This document shows, piece after piece, positions 1 to 8,808 of a stretch of 64,000 nucleotides of DNA. This DNA is from Shimia sp. Its GTDB lineage: Bacteria > Pseudomonadota > Alphaproteobacteria > Rhodobacterales > Rhodobacteraceae. The notes beneath the pieces are model-generated. The model searched no databases. It saw nothing but the letters and a program-made list of their open reading frames with translations, and was not told where the DNA came from. The stretch lies in assembly GCF_022448905.1 (NCBI RefSeq), contig NZ_JAKVCW010000008.1, positions 124,001 through 188,000 on the forward strand. Reading direction: 5' to 3'. The position numbers were made by a program, and so were the translations under genes. Position 1 is the first letter of the stretch. Every line of letters begins with the position of its first letter.

Positions 1-807
1 GCTGAGGAATTTAGAGCGCACGGCACGGGCCAACCCGGGCCAATCTAATATTCCAAGGATGATCGAGATGATGAAGAACACCGACACCGGCCCCCAATGC
101 GAGGGCACCGCCGCCGACAAAGCCAGCCAAAGGGGCAGTTCCGGCAGGCTGCGCAGCACTTCGATCACACGGTTGATGATCCAATCGAGGAAGCCACCAA
201 AGTAGCCGGCAATAGACCCAAGCACGATGCCAATCACAAAGGATACAGTGATACCCACCAGCCCCACGGTCAGCGACAGCTGCGCCCCATAGAGAATGCG
301 CGAGAACACATCCCGCCCCAGCCGGTCCGCGCCAAACAGGAACATGGTGGCGCCTTCAGGGGCGCAGAACAGATGGGTGTTGGACGGGATCAAGCCAGCC
401 AGCTTGTAGTCGGAGCCTTCGCAGAAGAATTCCAGCATCGCTGGGCTGCTGGTGTCCGGCACATATTTCCAACTGAAGCTCTCCAAGTCCATCTCTGCCG
501 TGGTCGGATAGACATGCGGCCCGATGAACTTGCCTTCGTGGAAGAAATGCATGCCCTGCGGCGGGGCGTAGATGTAATCCTCCAGCCGCTCATTGGGCGA
601 ATAGGGCGCGATGAACCCCGCAAAAGGCAACGACAGGTAGGACAGCAACAGGAAAATGGCCGAAACCAAGCCCAGCTTGTGTTGCTTAAACCGCAGCCAC
701 AACAGCCGCGCATTGGACATGTCCAGCTCAGCGCTGCGCGCCTCGGCGGCGGCTTCGGGATCATACGGCGCCTGATCGACGTACCGGCCATCCGGTTGCA
801 TGGTCAT
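1..807 (-). CDS. ABC transporter permease, DppC/OppC type (C-terminal end outside window)
   Basis: This inner-membrane permease belongs to a peptide/oligosaccharide importer. The ATG at 805-807 overlaps the TGA of the preceding permease gene (ATGA), which fixes the start. The frame stays open through base 1, so the C-terminus is missing; 269 codons are visible. The first membrane helix lies at about residues 46-66. A long periplasmic loop (67-157) follows, then GADRLGRDVFSR (159-170), the hallmark that precedes the transport core in DppC-type permeases. The loop is longer than in classical DppC and recalls the rhizobial AgpC/peptide subgroup, so the substrate could be a peptide or an oligosaccharide. 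It is the last visible gene of a four-gene minus-strand operon. Confidence 0.9.
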   Translation of the reverse strand, partial: MTMQPDGRYVDQAPYDPEAAAEARSAELDMSNARLLWLRFKQHKLGLVSAIFLLLSYLSLPFAGFIAPYSPNERLEDYIYAPPQGMHFFHEGKFIGPHVYPTTAEMDLESFSWKYVPDTSSPAMLEFFCEGSDYKLAGLIPSNTHLFCAPEGATMFLFGADRLGRDVFSRILYGAQLSLTVGLVGITVSFVIGIVLGSIAGYFGGFLDWIINRVIEVLRSLPELPLWLALSAAVPSHWGPVSVFFIISIILGILDWPGLARAVRSKFLS

Positions 808-1832
808 CGCTCCCGCCCTCCAAATCGAATGCGCGGATCAAGTAGCGCCAGCAACAGGTCAGAAATCAGCGTACCAATCAACGTCAGCAGCGCCACAAAC
901 ATCAGCACAAAGGCCGAGAGGAACAAGTCTTGCGATTTCAGAGCAGAGAGCAACAGCGGCCCAATGGTCTGCAAGCCAAGCACCACGGACACAAGAACCG
1001 AGCCAGACACCAAAGACGGCAACAGCGTGCCAATGTCCGCGACAAAGGGGTTAAACGCCACCCGCAGCGGGTATTTGGTCAGCATGCGCGGCTCGCTCAT
1101 GCCCTTGGCCCGCGCGGTCTCCACATAGGGTTTGCCCAGCTCATCCAAGAGGTTCGCACGCAGACGCTGCATCATCGCCGCCGCGCCGCTTGTCCCGATC
1201 ACAAAGGTCGGAATAATCAGGTGAATGAGCACCGACTTCATTTTGTCAAAGCTCATCGGCTGGCCTTCGTATTGCGGGTCCATCAGGCCGCCGATGGGCA
1301 GGTTGAGATAGCGGTTGCCGTAATAAAACAGGATCAGCGCCAGCAGGAAGTTTGGCGTCGCCAATCCCAAATAGCCGACAAAAGCCGAGGTATAATCCAC
1401 CCAGGTTTTCGACTTCGCCGCCGCCAGAATGCCCAGCGGCAAAGCCACCGCATAGATGAACAGCACCGCCGCGAGGTTGACCAGAACGGTCATCCACAAC
1501 GCCCCGCCCACCAAATCAGCCACCGGCTTGTCAAACTCAAACGACCAGCCAAACTCGCCTTGCAACAGCCCGGCAAACCCATGCGGCCCCGGCATAAACC
1601 CGGCCCAGATCAGGTATTGCTTCCACAATGGCTGATCGAGCGAATACTCCGCCCGCAGGAATTCTGCCTTGGCGATACCCGCTGACTGGCCCGTGGCCCG
1701 CAACTCGTTGATCTGGTTGGACAGGTAGTCCCCCGGCGGCAGGGTGATGATCAAAAACACCAGCACCGACACCACCGCGAGGGTCGCCAGCATGGTCAGA
1801 AACCGGAAAACTGCAAACCGCAGCAGAGCCAT
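804..1832 (-). CDS. ABC transporter permease, DppB/OppB type
   Basis: This 342-residue integral membrane protein is the first of two permeases of the importer. It has an N-terminal helix at about 8-30, a large periplasmic loop carrying the family's Leu-Asp-Gln-Pro-type segment before the core helices, and an EAA-like cytoplasmic loop (TARAKGMSEPRMLTKYPLR) that contacts the ATPase. It starts 9 bases after the binding-protein gene and overlaps the next permease by ATGA, so the two permeases are translationally coupled. Length and motif order are normal for the family. The specificity cannot be read from this subunit. Confidence 0.92.
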   Translation of the reverse strand: MALLRFAVFRFLTMLATLAVVSVLVFLIITLPPGDYLSNQINELRATGQSAGIAKAEFLRAEYSLDQPLWKQYLIWAGFMPGPHGFAGLLQGEFGWSFEFDKPVADLVGGALWMTVLVNLAAVLFIYAVALPLGILAAAKSKTWVDYTSAFVGYLGLATPNFLLALILFYYGNRYLNLPIGGLMDPQYEGQPMSFDKMKSVLIHLIIPTFVIGTSGAAAMMQRLRANLLDELGKPYVETARAKGMSEPRMLTKYPLRVAFNPFVADIGTLLPSLVSGSVLVSVVLGLQTIGPLLLSALKSQDLFLSAFVLMFVALLTLIGTLISDLLLALLDPRIRFGGRER

Positions 1833-1841
1833 TCTGCGCTC

Positions 1842-3734
1842 CTATTCTGCGAAGAAAAATTCATCAGGGCGATGCACCCCGAAATGCGCGCCCGGCGACC
1901 AGGCCCAGATGGCTTTCTCCGGCACATTGCGCAGGTTGTTACTCACTACAACCGGCTGCGGCGCGCCATTCAGAATGCCAATGGCAAAGACGTTGTCGGC
2001 GTGAATATCCACCATCTTCTGCCAGATCAGGCCACGATCCACCGAGGAATAGGCCTTGGTCCATTGATGTGCCAAGTCATTGAGCTCAATCGCCGCCGGC
2101 AAATCAGGTGGCTCGCCCACGGCGCCGTGGTTCTGATGGTACTGCCCCCACTTTGGCCAGGCCTGAAACGCCTGATCCCAAGGCGCCAGATAGGCAGGGG
2201 AGGTATAAGGCTGCGGCAACCCGTTGTCCCAACCAAACCAGGTCGAGGCCATGGTTTCCCCGGCATACACACGGTTGCGCAGGATGTCGCGCTCCAACGG
2301 ACGCATGATCAGCTTCACGCCAATCTCGGCCCAGTTGTCGGTGATGATCTGCAGCGCGTTTTCCACTTCCTGACGCTCACCCGCAGTCTCAATCACCACC
2401 CAGGCCGGACGGCCATCAGGCAACAAGCGGAAGCCATCTTTGTCCCGCTTATCCATGCCCATCTCGTCAAGCAGCGCGTTGGCCATTTCCAGATCGCGGA
2501 TCGCCCAAGCATCGCGGTTCTCTTCTTTAAAGAACGGGCTCACCGGCAGAACCGTCATGCCACCGGGCTTCGCCAAACCAAAATACAGACCCTTGTTGAT
2601 GGTCTTGCGGTTGATCGCCAAGGACAGCGCCCGGCGGAAGCGCACATCGCGCATGGTCTCGCGCCAACCGTCATCGTTGTAGTTCAGGTTGGGGTAAATC
2701 GCGATCTGGCTGGCGGTGCCATTGCCCCACAGCTTGGTCTGATAGCCACCCGACGCTTCGCCCTTTTTCAAGATCGCCGCGTCTTTGAAATCCAGACCGC
2801 GCGCCTGCAGGTCTACCTCACCGGCATTGGCTTTGGCCGCCACAAGCCCCGGTGCCACCACCTGCATTTCGACCACGTCGATATAGGGCAGCTGCACACC
2901 ATTGGCATCGACACGGTGATAGTAAGGGTTGCGCACAAACAAGAACCGGCTTTTGCCGTCTTTGGTCGCCATCATCCAAGGCTGCAACGTCGGCAGATCC
3001 GGATTGTCGAACTTATACATGTTGTCTTGACGGTTGTGCAGCGCCGCCCAGCTGCGCACCCGCGCCTCATACAGGCGCTCACGCAGTTCTTCTTCGTCGG
3101 TGTAGGCCGCGTGGTAGGGCTTCAGGTAATGCGACGGGCGGTAGATAAACGGGGGCCGCGCCTCGGCCAGCATCTGCAAAAACTGCGGATTGGGCTTGGA
3201 CCACTCATAGATAACCGTATGTGCGTCCGGGAAGCTGACCTTGGGCAGCTCGCCTTCGACCCGCAGGAAATCCACCGGACCGGAGGGCGACAACAGCTCG
3301 TTGTTGGCCACGTCTTCCCACCAGTAGCGGAAATCCTCGGACGTAAACGGATGCCCGTCAGACCACTTGTGCCCCGGGCGCAGATGCATGGTGAACTTCT
3401 TGTCGTCCTCATTCTCAATGCTCTTGAGAATGTCGGCGACCAGCTCATAGCGTTCGTTGAACCCCACCAGGCGCGCATAGCCGTAGACCACCATCTGACG
3501 CACGTCTTTGGAGCGCGTCACCATGGTGCGCAGAGTGCCGCCTTGCTGGCCCAGCTCACGATTGCGCAGCTTGAGGTCGACAGTTTTGGGTGCCTCGGGC
3601 ACGCGCTCCGCCACCGGAGGCAAGCTGCCTGCGTCCACATCGGATTGCCAGAACGCGCTCTCCTGATACTCGGCCTGCGCCGCGCTTAGGCCGAATACGG
3701 CAAACGCCGCCGCAAGGATCGGGGTTTTAAACAT
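1842..3734 (-). CDS. ABC transporter periplasmic substrate-binding protein, SBP_bac_5 family
   Basis: This 630-residue extracellular solute-binding protein resembles DppA, YejA and AgpA. An N-terminal signal peptide ends near AQA-E (about residue 22). The mature part has family 5 features such as WSDGHPFTSEDFRYWWED (about 125-142) and the VRFRRALSLAINRK segment. A GTG at 3740 is in frame, but I prefer the ATG at 3734 because an AAGG lies nine bases upstream of it. The start overlaps the ATPase gene by eight bases. At this length it is on the YejA/AgpA side of the family rather than the shorter DppA side. Ligand is inferred only broadly: peptide or oligosaccharide. Confidence 0.9.
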   Translation of the reverse strand: MFKTPILAAAFAVFGLSAAQAEYQESAFWQSDVDAGSLPPVAERVPEAPKTVDLKLRNRELGQQGGTLRTMVTRSKDVRQMVVYGYARLVGFNERYELVADILKSIENEDDKKFTMHLRPGHKWSDGHPFTSEDFRYWWEDVANNELLSPSGPVDFLRVEGELPKVSFPDAHTVIYEWSKPNPQFLQMLAEARPPFIYRPSHYLKPYHAAYTDEEELRERLYEARVRSWAALHNRQDNMYKFDNPDLPTLQPWMMATKDGKSRFLFVRNPYYHRVDANGVQLPYIDVVEMQVVAPGLVAAKANAGEVDLQARGLDFKDAAILKKGEASGGYQTKLWGNGTASQIAIYPNLNYNDDGWRETMRDVRFRRALSLAINRKTINKGLYFGLAKPGGMTVLPVSPFFKEENRDAWAIRDLEMANALLDEMGMDKRDKDGFRLLPDGRPAWVVIETAGERQEVENALQIITDNWAEIGVKLIMRPLERDILRNRVYAGETMASTWFGWDNGLPQPYTSPAYLAPWDQAFQAWPKWGQYHQNHGAVGEPPDLPAAIELNDLAHQWTKAYSSVDRGLIWQKMVDIHADNVFAIGILNGAPQPVVVSNNLRNVPEKAIWAWSPGAHFGVHRPDEFFFAE

Positions 3735-5544
3735 GGGCACGCACCTTATGTCCGGGGTCGGTTTCGGTCAGCGGAGGGGCATCCGCGCCGACAAATCTGA
3801 ATTCTTCGGGCCAGGACGACGGCTCGCCCGCCCCCTGCGCCACAATCTTGAGGTCAATGGGCCGGGAGATATCCGGCTCTGGCTGCGCCGCGATCAGCGC
3901 CTTGGTGTAAGGGTGTTTCGGATTGTAGAACAGCTGCTCCGGCGGGCCTTGTTCCACCACCAGACCGGAACGCATCACCGCCACCTCGTCCGCAATCCGC
4001 GCCACAACGGCAAGGTCGTGGCTGATGAACAGATAGCTCAGGTTCAACCGGTCGCGAATGTCTTCAAGCAGCTGGAGCACCTGCTCCTGTACCGACACAT
4101 CAAGCGCGGAGGTCGGCTCGTCGCATACCAACAGGATCGGGTTCAACATCAGCGCGCGGGCAATCGACAAACGCTGCCGCTGCCCACCCGAAAACGCATG
4201 CGGATAGCGGGTGAGCATGTTTTCGTTCAGCCCAACCCATTTGAGAATTTCCACCGCCCGATCAATCCGATCACTGGGCGAACCAATGCCGTGAATCTCG
4301 AGAGGCTCACACAGCGCGTCTTTCACCCGCATCCGCGGATTAAGCGTGCTGTAGGGGTCTTGAAAGACCATCTGCGCCTTGCGCTGAAACTTCAGCCGCG
4401 CGTCGCGGTCCAAGTCTTGTAGATTCACCGGCTCCGAATCTGCCGTCTCCCGAAACAGGATCGACGCCCCCGCGTCCGCCCGCTCCGCGCCCAGCGCCAT
4501 GCGGGCACAGGTGGTTTTGCCCGACCCGGACTCGCCCACCACGGCCAGCGTCTTGCCACGCTCCACGCCAAAATCGACACCGCGTACGGCGTTCACCACC
4601 GTCTTGGGCTTCCACGGCGCGCTGCCTTTGAGAATGTAGGTCTTGTTGACGTCGCGCATTTCCAAAATGTAATCGCGATCAGCCTCATCGGGCCGATCCG
4701 CGGGCGCGGCCGGAATCTCCGGCGCCGCCGCCATCAGGTCTTTGGTGTAGGGATGTTTGGGATCGCCAAGGATCAGCTCGGCAGAGCCGCTTTCCATCAC
4801 CCGGCCGCGGTTCATCACAACCACGTCATCGGCCATGTTGGCGACCACCCCGAGGTCATGGGTAACCAAAACCACCGCCATGCCATACTCGGCCTGCAGG
4901 TCTTTGATCAGGCCCAACACCTGCGCCTGCGTGGTCACATCCAGCGCTGTTGTCGGCTCATCCGCGATCAGAATATCAGGCCGCCCAACCATCGCCATCG
5001 CGATCATCGCCCGCTGCCGCATCCCGCCAGACAACTCAAACGGATAGCTCTCATAAACGCGTGCCGGATCAACAAAGCCCACACGCTCAAACATCGCCAG
5101 CACACGTTTCTTGCGTTCCGTCGCGCTAAAGTCCCGGTGCAGCTTCAACGCCTCTGACACTTGGTTGCCAATCCGGTGCAGCGGCGACAAAGAGCGCATA
5201 GGCTCTTGAAAGATCATCGAAATCCGGTTGCCGCGAACGTCCTGCATCTTCCGTTCGCTGAGCGACATCAGGTCGACCGGATGCCCCCCCTCGCGATCAC
5301 ACAGCACAATCGACCCCGACCGTACCTGCGCCGCCGCCGGCAAAATCCGCAACGCGGACCGGCAACTCAAGGTCTTGCCCGAGCCACTTTCGCCCACAAG
5401 CGCCAAGGTCTTTCCGGCCTCAACCGTAAAGCTGACATCCTCGACCACAGGGGCATCGCCCCCAAAGCCAATACTCAGGTTTTCAACAGTCAGAAGTGCC
5501 GTCACACCAAGTTCCCTCGCCACGCTCTCGTTATTATCCACCAC
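3727..5544 (-). CDS. ABC transporter ATP-binding protein with two fused nucleotide-binding domains (YejF-like)
   Basis: This 605-residue protein fuses DppD-like and DppF-like ATPases and energises the importer. The first domain has Walker A GESGSGKT at 51-58 and signature LSGGMRQR followed by ILIADEPTTALD. The second repeats GESGSGKTT and FSGGQRQR with LLVCDEPTSALD. Both domains therefore look catalytically intact, and each is followed by the oligopeptide-transporter C-terminal element that includes KHPYTK. It is the first gene of the operon; the 276-base gap upstream (5545-5820) is shared with the divergent lipid operon and should hold both promoters. Confidence 0.94.
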   Translation of the reverse strand: MVDNNESVARELGVTALLTVENLSIGFGGDAPVVEDVSFTVEAGKTLALVGESGSGKTLSCRSALRILPAAAQVRSGSIVLCDREGGHPVDLMSLSERKMQDVRGNRISMIFQEPMRSLSPLHRIGNQVSEALKLHRDFSATERKKRVLAMFERVGFVDPARVYESYPFELSGGMRQRAMIAMAMVGRPDILIADEPTTALDVTTQAQVLGLIKDLQAEYGMAVVLVTHDLGVVANMADDVVVMNRGRVMESGSAELILGDPKHPYTKDLMAAAPEIPAAPADRPDEADRDYILEMRDVNKTYILKGSAPWKPKTVVNAVRGVDFGVERGKTLAVVGESGSGKTTCARMALGAERADAGASILFRETADSEPVNLQDLDRDARLKFQRKAQMVFQDPYSTLNPRMRVKDALCEPLEIHGIGSPSDRIDRAVEILKWVGLNENMLTRYPHAFSGGQRQRLSIARALMLNPILLVCDEPTSALDVSVQEQVLQLLEDIRDRLNLSYLFISHDLAVVARIADEVAVMRSGLVVEQGPPEQLFYNPKHPYTKALIAAQPEPDISRPIDLKIVAQGAGEPSSWPEEFRFVGADAPPLTETDPGHKVRAHV

Positions 5545-5820
5545 GTGGCGGAGCGCCTTGCGTTAACTCAACATGATTATCCCTGTCGGAGCAAGCATCT
5601 AGGCTGTCCCTACCTGCCTTCCGCCTCAGATTTGTGCGCCAATCGCGAAAACCGCGCCCTTGCAGACGCACCTTAGGCAATCCCGCCTTGCAATGTTCTG
5701 GACCGGATGCGACTAAACAGTCATATTAAACCAAGAGCATATAACTGCCCGCGTGTTCTTTGGACCCATTTTAGAACCATATCCTTTGGCAATTGGCGCA
5801 GCCCCGCTGCGGAGACATAG
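5545..5820. promoter_or_regulatory. Divergent intergenic region between ABC importer and lipid operon
   Basis: No gene is seen here. The region must carry promoters for the leftward importer and the rightward lipid operon. It is more AT-rich near 5715-5780 (runs such as CATATTAAACC and AGAGCATATAACTG) than the flanking genes. I could not fix a convincing -35/-10 pair with good spacing. The lipid operon start at 5821 has only a GCGGAGACATAG leader, with a usable GGAG about eight bases before the ATG. Confidence 0.5.
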
Positions 5821-7047
5821 ATGACGACAGAGACTTCCAGCTTCTTGGCCTTTGCCGAACGCCGCTTTCGTCTAAGTGGCCGTGCCCTGATCGAAAATGG
5901 TCATCCTTACTTCGTTCCCACCGACGCCTTGGAAGCCCGCGCAGACCAGTGGTCGGGCGGCTACCTGTCGATGTCGCACTACGACTATCTCGGCCTGATG
6001 CATCACCCCAAAACTGTCGCCGCCGCCAAAGACGCAATTGACGCGCAAGGCACAGGCGTGGGCGCCTCACGCCTTGTGGGTGGCGAACGTCTGGCCCACC
6101 GCGCGCTGGAAGAAGACATGGCGGATTTTCTGGGTGTGGGCGGCGTGCTCTCCGTGATCTCGGGCTACCTCACCAACGTGTCCGTTATTGGGCTGCTGCT
6201 GGGGCCGCGTGATCTGGTTCTGGTGGATGAGCTTTCCCACAACTCCATTGTAGTCGGCGCGCGCGGCGTGAAAGCCCGCATGGAAACCTACGCCCATAAC
6301 GATCTGGATGATCTCGAACGTCTGCTGCACAAACACCGTGCCGACTATGGCCGTGTGCTGATCTGCACCGACAGTCTGTTCTCCATGGATGGGGACATCA
6401 CCGACCTGCCGCGCCTGCTGGACATGAAAGACGCCTACGACGCCTGGCTTCTGCTGGATGAGGCGCATTCCTACGGCGTGCTGGGCGCAACCGGCCGTGG
6501 CCTGTGTGAACACTTTGGCGAAGACCCCAAACGCGTGGAAATTGCCATTGGCACCCTGTCCAAGAGCTTTGCCTCTTCTGGTGGGTTTGTGGCCGCCAAT
6601 GCCGACGTGATTGAATGGATGCGCTTTTGCCTCCCCGGCTTTGTCTATTCCGTCGGCCTGCCCCCCGCGACCACGGCAAGCGCGCACGCCGCCCTGCGAC
6701 TATTGCGGGCGGAACCCGAACGCGTCACCAAACTGCGTGCCAACTCTCAGTATTTCATGCGCAAAGCAACCGAGGCCGGATTGAACACCGGCACGGCCAT
6801 TGGTGAGGCCGTGGTGCCCATCCTGTTTGAAACCCCTGACGACTGTGTCTTTGTTGCCGAAGCCCTGATGCAGAAAGGCATCTACGCGCCACCGGTGGTG
6901 CATGTCGGCATCCCCAAAGACATGCCACGCATCCGCTTCTTCATTTCCGCCGCCCACTCCGAGGCGGACATCGACCGTGTGATAACAGCTGTTGCGGCGG
7001 CCCACACCACGGCCACCGCCACCCGACAACGGCTCAGCGCGGAATAA
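5821..7047 (+). CDS. Alpha-oxoamine synthase, serine palmitoyltransferase-like
   Basis: This 408-residue PLP enzyme belongs to the AONS/KBL/SPT family, which condenses an amino acid with an acyl-CoA or acyl-ACP. It has GTGVGASR at 77-84, the DEAHSYGVLG cofactor motif at 213-222, and the Schiff-base lysine at 248 (TLSKSF). On sequence alone it could be a KAPA synthase or a KBL. No biotin or threonine gene is nearby, and a ketosphinganine-reductase-like SDR and inositol genes lie downstream, so serine palmitoyltransferase is the best reading: L-serine plus acyl thioester to 3-ketosphinganine. It heads a plus-strand operon; the next gene begins four bases after its stop. Confidence 0.8.
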   Translation: MTTETSSFLAFAERRFRLSGRALIENGHPYFVPTDALEARADQWSGGYLSMSHYDYLGLMHHPKTVAAAKDAIDAQGTGVGASRLVGGERLAHRALEEDMADFLGVGGVLSVISGYLTNVSVIGLLLGPRDLVLVDELSHNSIVVGARGVKARMETYAHNDLDDLERLLHKHRADYGRVLICTDSLFSMDGDITDLPRLLDMKDAYDAWLLLDEAHSYGVLGATGRGLCEHFGEDPKRVEIAIGTLSKSFASSGGFVAANADVIEWMRFCLPGFVYSVGLPPATTASAHAALRLLRAEPERVTKLRANSQYFMRKATEAGLNTGTAIGEAVVPILFETPDDCVFVAEALMQKGIYAPPVVHVGIPKDMPRIRFFISAAHSEADIDRVITAVAAAHTTATATRQRLSAE

Positions 7048-7051
7048 CGAC

Positions 7052-7699
7052 ATGACCGGGCACGCACTCACGACTTTGCCGCGCCTGTGCCGGGCGATGA
7101 CGGGCATCTGCCTGCTGGCCCTTGTGACGCTCTTGCTTCCCCTGTCTGCATCAGCGGCCAAACCCGCGCTCACCCATCTGTCGCGCAGCGAAACCCCGCA
7201 GCTGCCGCATGTGAACCGCGCGTTTCGGTTTCCCTCTGACGCGCATCAACTGTTCTTTCTGCAACGCACGCTGAACGCCAATACCGTGGTCTACACCGCG
7301 CATTTTGACAAAGCCGGCAACCTGAACCCCGACGCACCGGTGGCGGTCTACTGGCGTCGGTTTCAGGAACAGGGGCAGGTCATGGCCCTGCCCTGGTATG
7401 AACGCGCCTTTGGCTTTGGCGTGCGTGTCCAAAATACCGCCAATCCACAAACGCTACGTCTGACCTTCAATGGGCTGAAATCCCAACAATTGGAATTGCG
7501 CCAGACCGCCCCGTTCAAAGCCGCGCTGTTTGCCCGCATCGAAGACCGTGAGTATCGCCTGATCTACGCCTATCTGGACGTGGACGAGAGCGGCCTTTTT
7601 CCCAAAGTCACGCGCCTGCGCCTCTATACAAACGACCCGCAAACCGGTCTTTATGTCACTCATACCATTGCCGTTTCCGGCGGAGCTTATACCGAATGA
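7052..7699 (+). CDS. Secreted protein of the DUF4833 type, function unknown
   Basis: This 215-residue protein has an N-terminal hydrophobic export signal (about 14-36, ending ASA-AKP), so it is probably periplasmic. The mature part resembles what I know as DUF4833: FFLQRTLNANTVVY, then a glycine/asparagine turn and PVAVYWRRF, then a beta-rich tail. The start is set by the ATG at 7052, four bases after the upstream stop. Its end overlaps the inositol-phosphate synthase gene by ATGA, which ties it to the lipid operon. No catalytic residues can be named. A role in binding or handling the exported lipid is a guess from context. Confidence 0.75.
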   Translation: MTGHALTTLPRLCRAMTGICLLALVTLLLPLSASAAKPALTHLSRSETPQLPHVNRAFRFPSDAHQLFFLQRTLNANTVVYTAHFDKAGNLNPDAPVAVYWRRFQEQGQVMALPWYERAFGFGVRVQNTANPQTLRLTFNGLKSQQLELRQTAPFKAALFARIEDREYRLIYAYLDVDESGLFPKVTRLRLYTNDPQTGLYVTHTIAVSGGAYTE

Positions 7700-8808
7700 C
7701 CCACGCCTCAGCTTCCTCCCCCATCCGCACCGTCATTGTTGGCGTTGGCAATTGCGCCAGCTCGCTGATCCAGGGGGTGTCCTACTGCCGGGCCTTAGGT
7801 GATCAGGCCGTGGGGGTCAGTTTTCCGGAGCTGGCGGGGTACACCCCGGGAGACGTGGAGCTGGTGGCCGGGTTTGACGTCGACAGCCGTAAGGTCGGCA
7901 AAACCCTGGGCGAAGCCGCCTTTGCCGCACCCAACTGCACTGAACAATTCCACACCGATCTGGCGGATCAAACTGCCCCCGTGCTGCGCGGCCCCGATCT
8001 GGATGGTGTGGCGGCGCATATGCTGGCCAATCCCGCAGACCGCAGCTTCCGCCTGTCGGACGCGCCCGCGCTAAGCAAAGACGAGATCGTCGCCAAGCTT
8101 AAAGAATTCAACGCGGACGTCATGATCATCTTCCTGCCGGTTGGCTCCCAACAGGCGGTGGAGTTCTACGTCGAATGCGCGCTGGCCGCAGGCGTGGCGG
8201 TGGTCAACGGCATCCCCGTGTTCATCGCCTCCCATCCGGTTTGGGCCGAAAAATTCCGCGCCGCAGGTCTCCCGATCCTTGGCGATGATTTCAAAGCACA
8301 GATGGGCGCCACCATCCTGCACCGCACCCTCGCCAATCTGGCGGAAATGCGCGGCGTGGAGATCGACCGCACCTATCAACTCAACGTGGGCGGCAACACC
8401 GACTTCCTCAACATGAGCGAAAACGCCCGCCTGACCAACAAACGCGAAAGCAAGACCGAGGCGGTGCAATCCGCCATGGAGCAGCGGCTGGACGAAAACG
8501 ACATTCGCATCGGCCCGTCCGATTATGTGCCGTGGCTCAAGGACCGCAAAGTGGCTTATGTGCGTCTGGAAGGCCGCCTGTTCGGCGGCGCGCGTACCAA
8601 CATCGAAGTGCGTCTGGACGTGGAAGACAGCCCCAACGCCGCCGCCGAAGCGCTGGTGGCCATCCGTTTGGCGCGCATCGCAAAGGATCGCGGTTTGGCG
8701 GGCCCCATTTCCGAGGCCTCTGCCTTCCTGTTCAAACACCCGCCGGAACAGATCGAAGACACCGACGCGCATGACGTGGTTCTGCGCTTTGTGAACGACG
8801 AGGCCTGA
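7696..8808 (+). CDS. ino1: Inositol-3-phosphate synthase, actinobacterial-type
   Basis: This 370-residue NAD-dependent enzyme isomerises glucose 6-phosphate to L-myo-inositol 1-phosphate. The Rossmann start VGVGNCASSLIQGVSY (about 15-30) and the stretches FLPVGS, FIASHPVWAEKF, GDDFKAQMGATI and LNVGGNTDFLNM match the short form familiar from mycobacteria, rather than the about 500-residue eukaryotic form. It is coupled to its neighbours by ATGA upstream and TGATG downstream. The product would supply the head group for the phosphatidyltransferase at 15565-16176. Myo-inositol synthesis is uncommon in alphaproteobacteria, which supports a dedicated lipid role. Confidence 0.92.
   Translation: MTHASASSPIRTVIVGVGNCASSLIQGVSYCRALGDQAVGVSFPELAGYTPGDVELVAGFDVDSRKVGKTLGEAAFAAPNCTEQFHTDLADQTAPVLRGPDLDGVAAHMLANPADRSFRLSDAPALSKDEIVAKLKEFNADVMIIFLPVGSQQAVEFYVECALAAGVAVVNGIPVFIASHPVWAEKFRAAGLPILGDDFKAQMGATILHRTLANLAEMRGVEIDRTYQLNVGGNTDFLNMSENARLTNKRESKTEAVQSAMEQRLDENDIRIGPSDYVPWLKDRKVAYVRLEGRLFGGARTNIEVRLDVEDSPNAAAEALVAIRLARIAKDRGLAGPISEASAFLFKHPPEQIEDTDAHDVVLRFVNDEA

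Noticed and set aside
1872..3689. A 605-codon plus-strand frame across the substrate-binding-protein gene
   Set aside because: Antisense to a clear SBP_bac_5 gene; the product is Arg/His/Gln-rich and lacks any motif.
5758..5790. TTGGAC with CATATC or TATCCT as promoter of the lipid operon
   Set aside because: Spacing is 12-14 bases, too short for a sigma-70 promoter.
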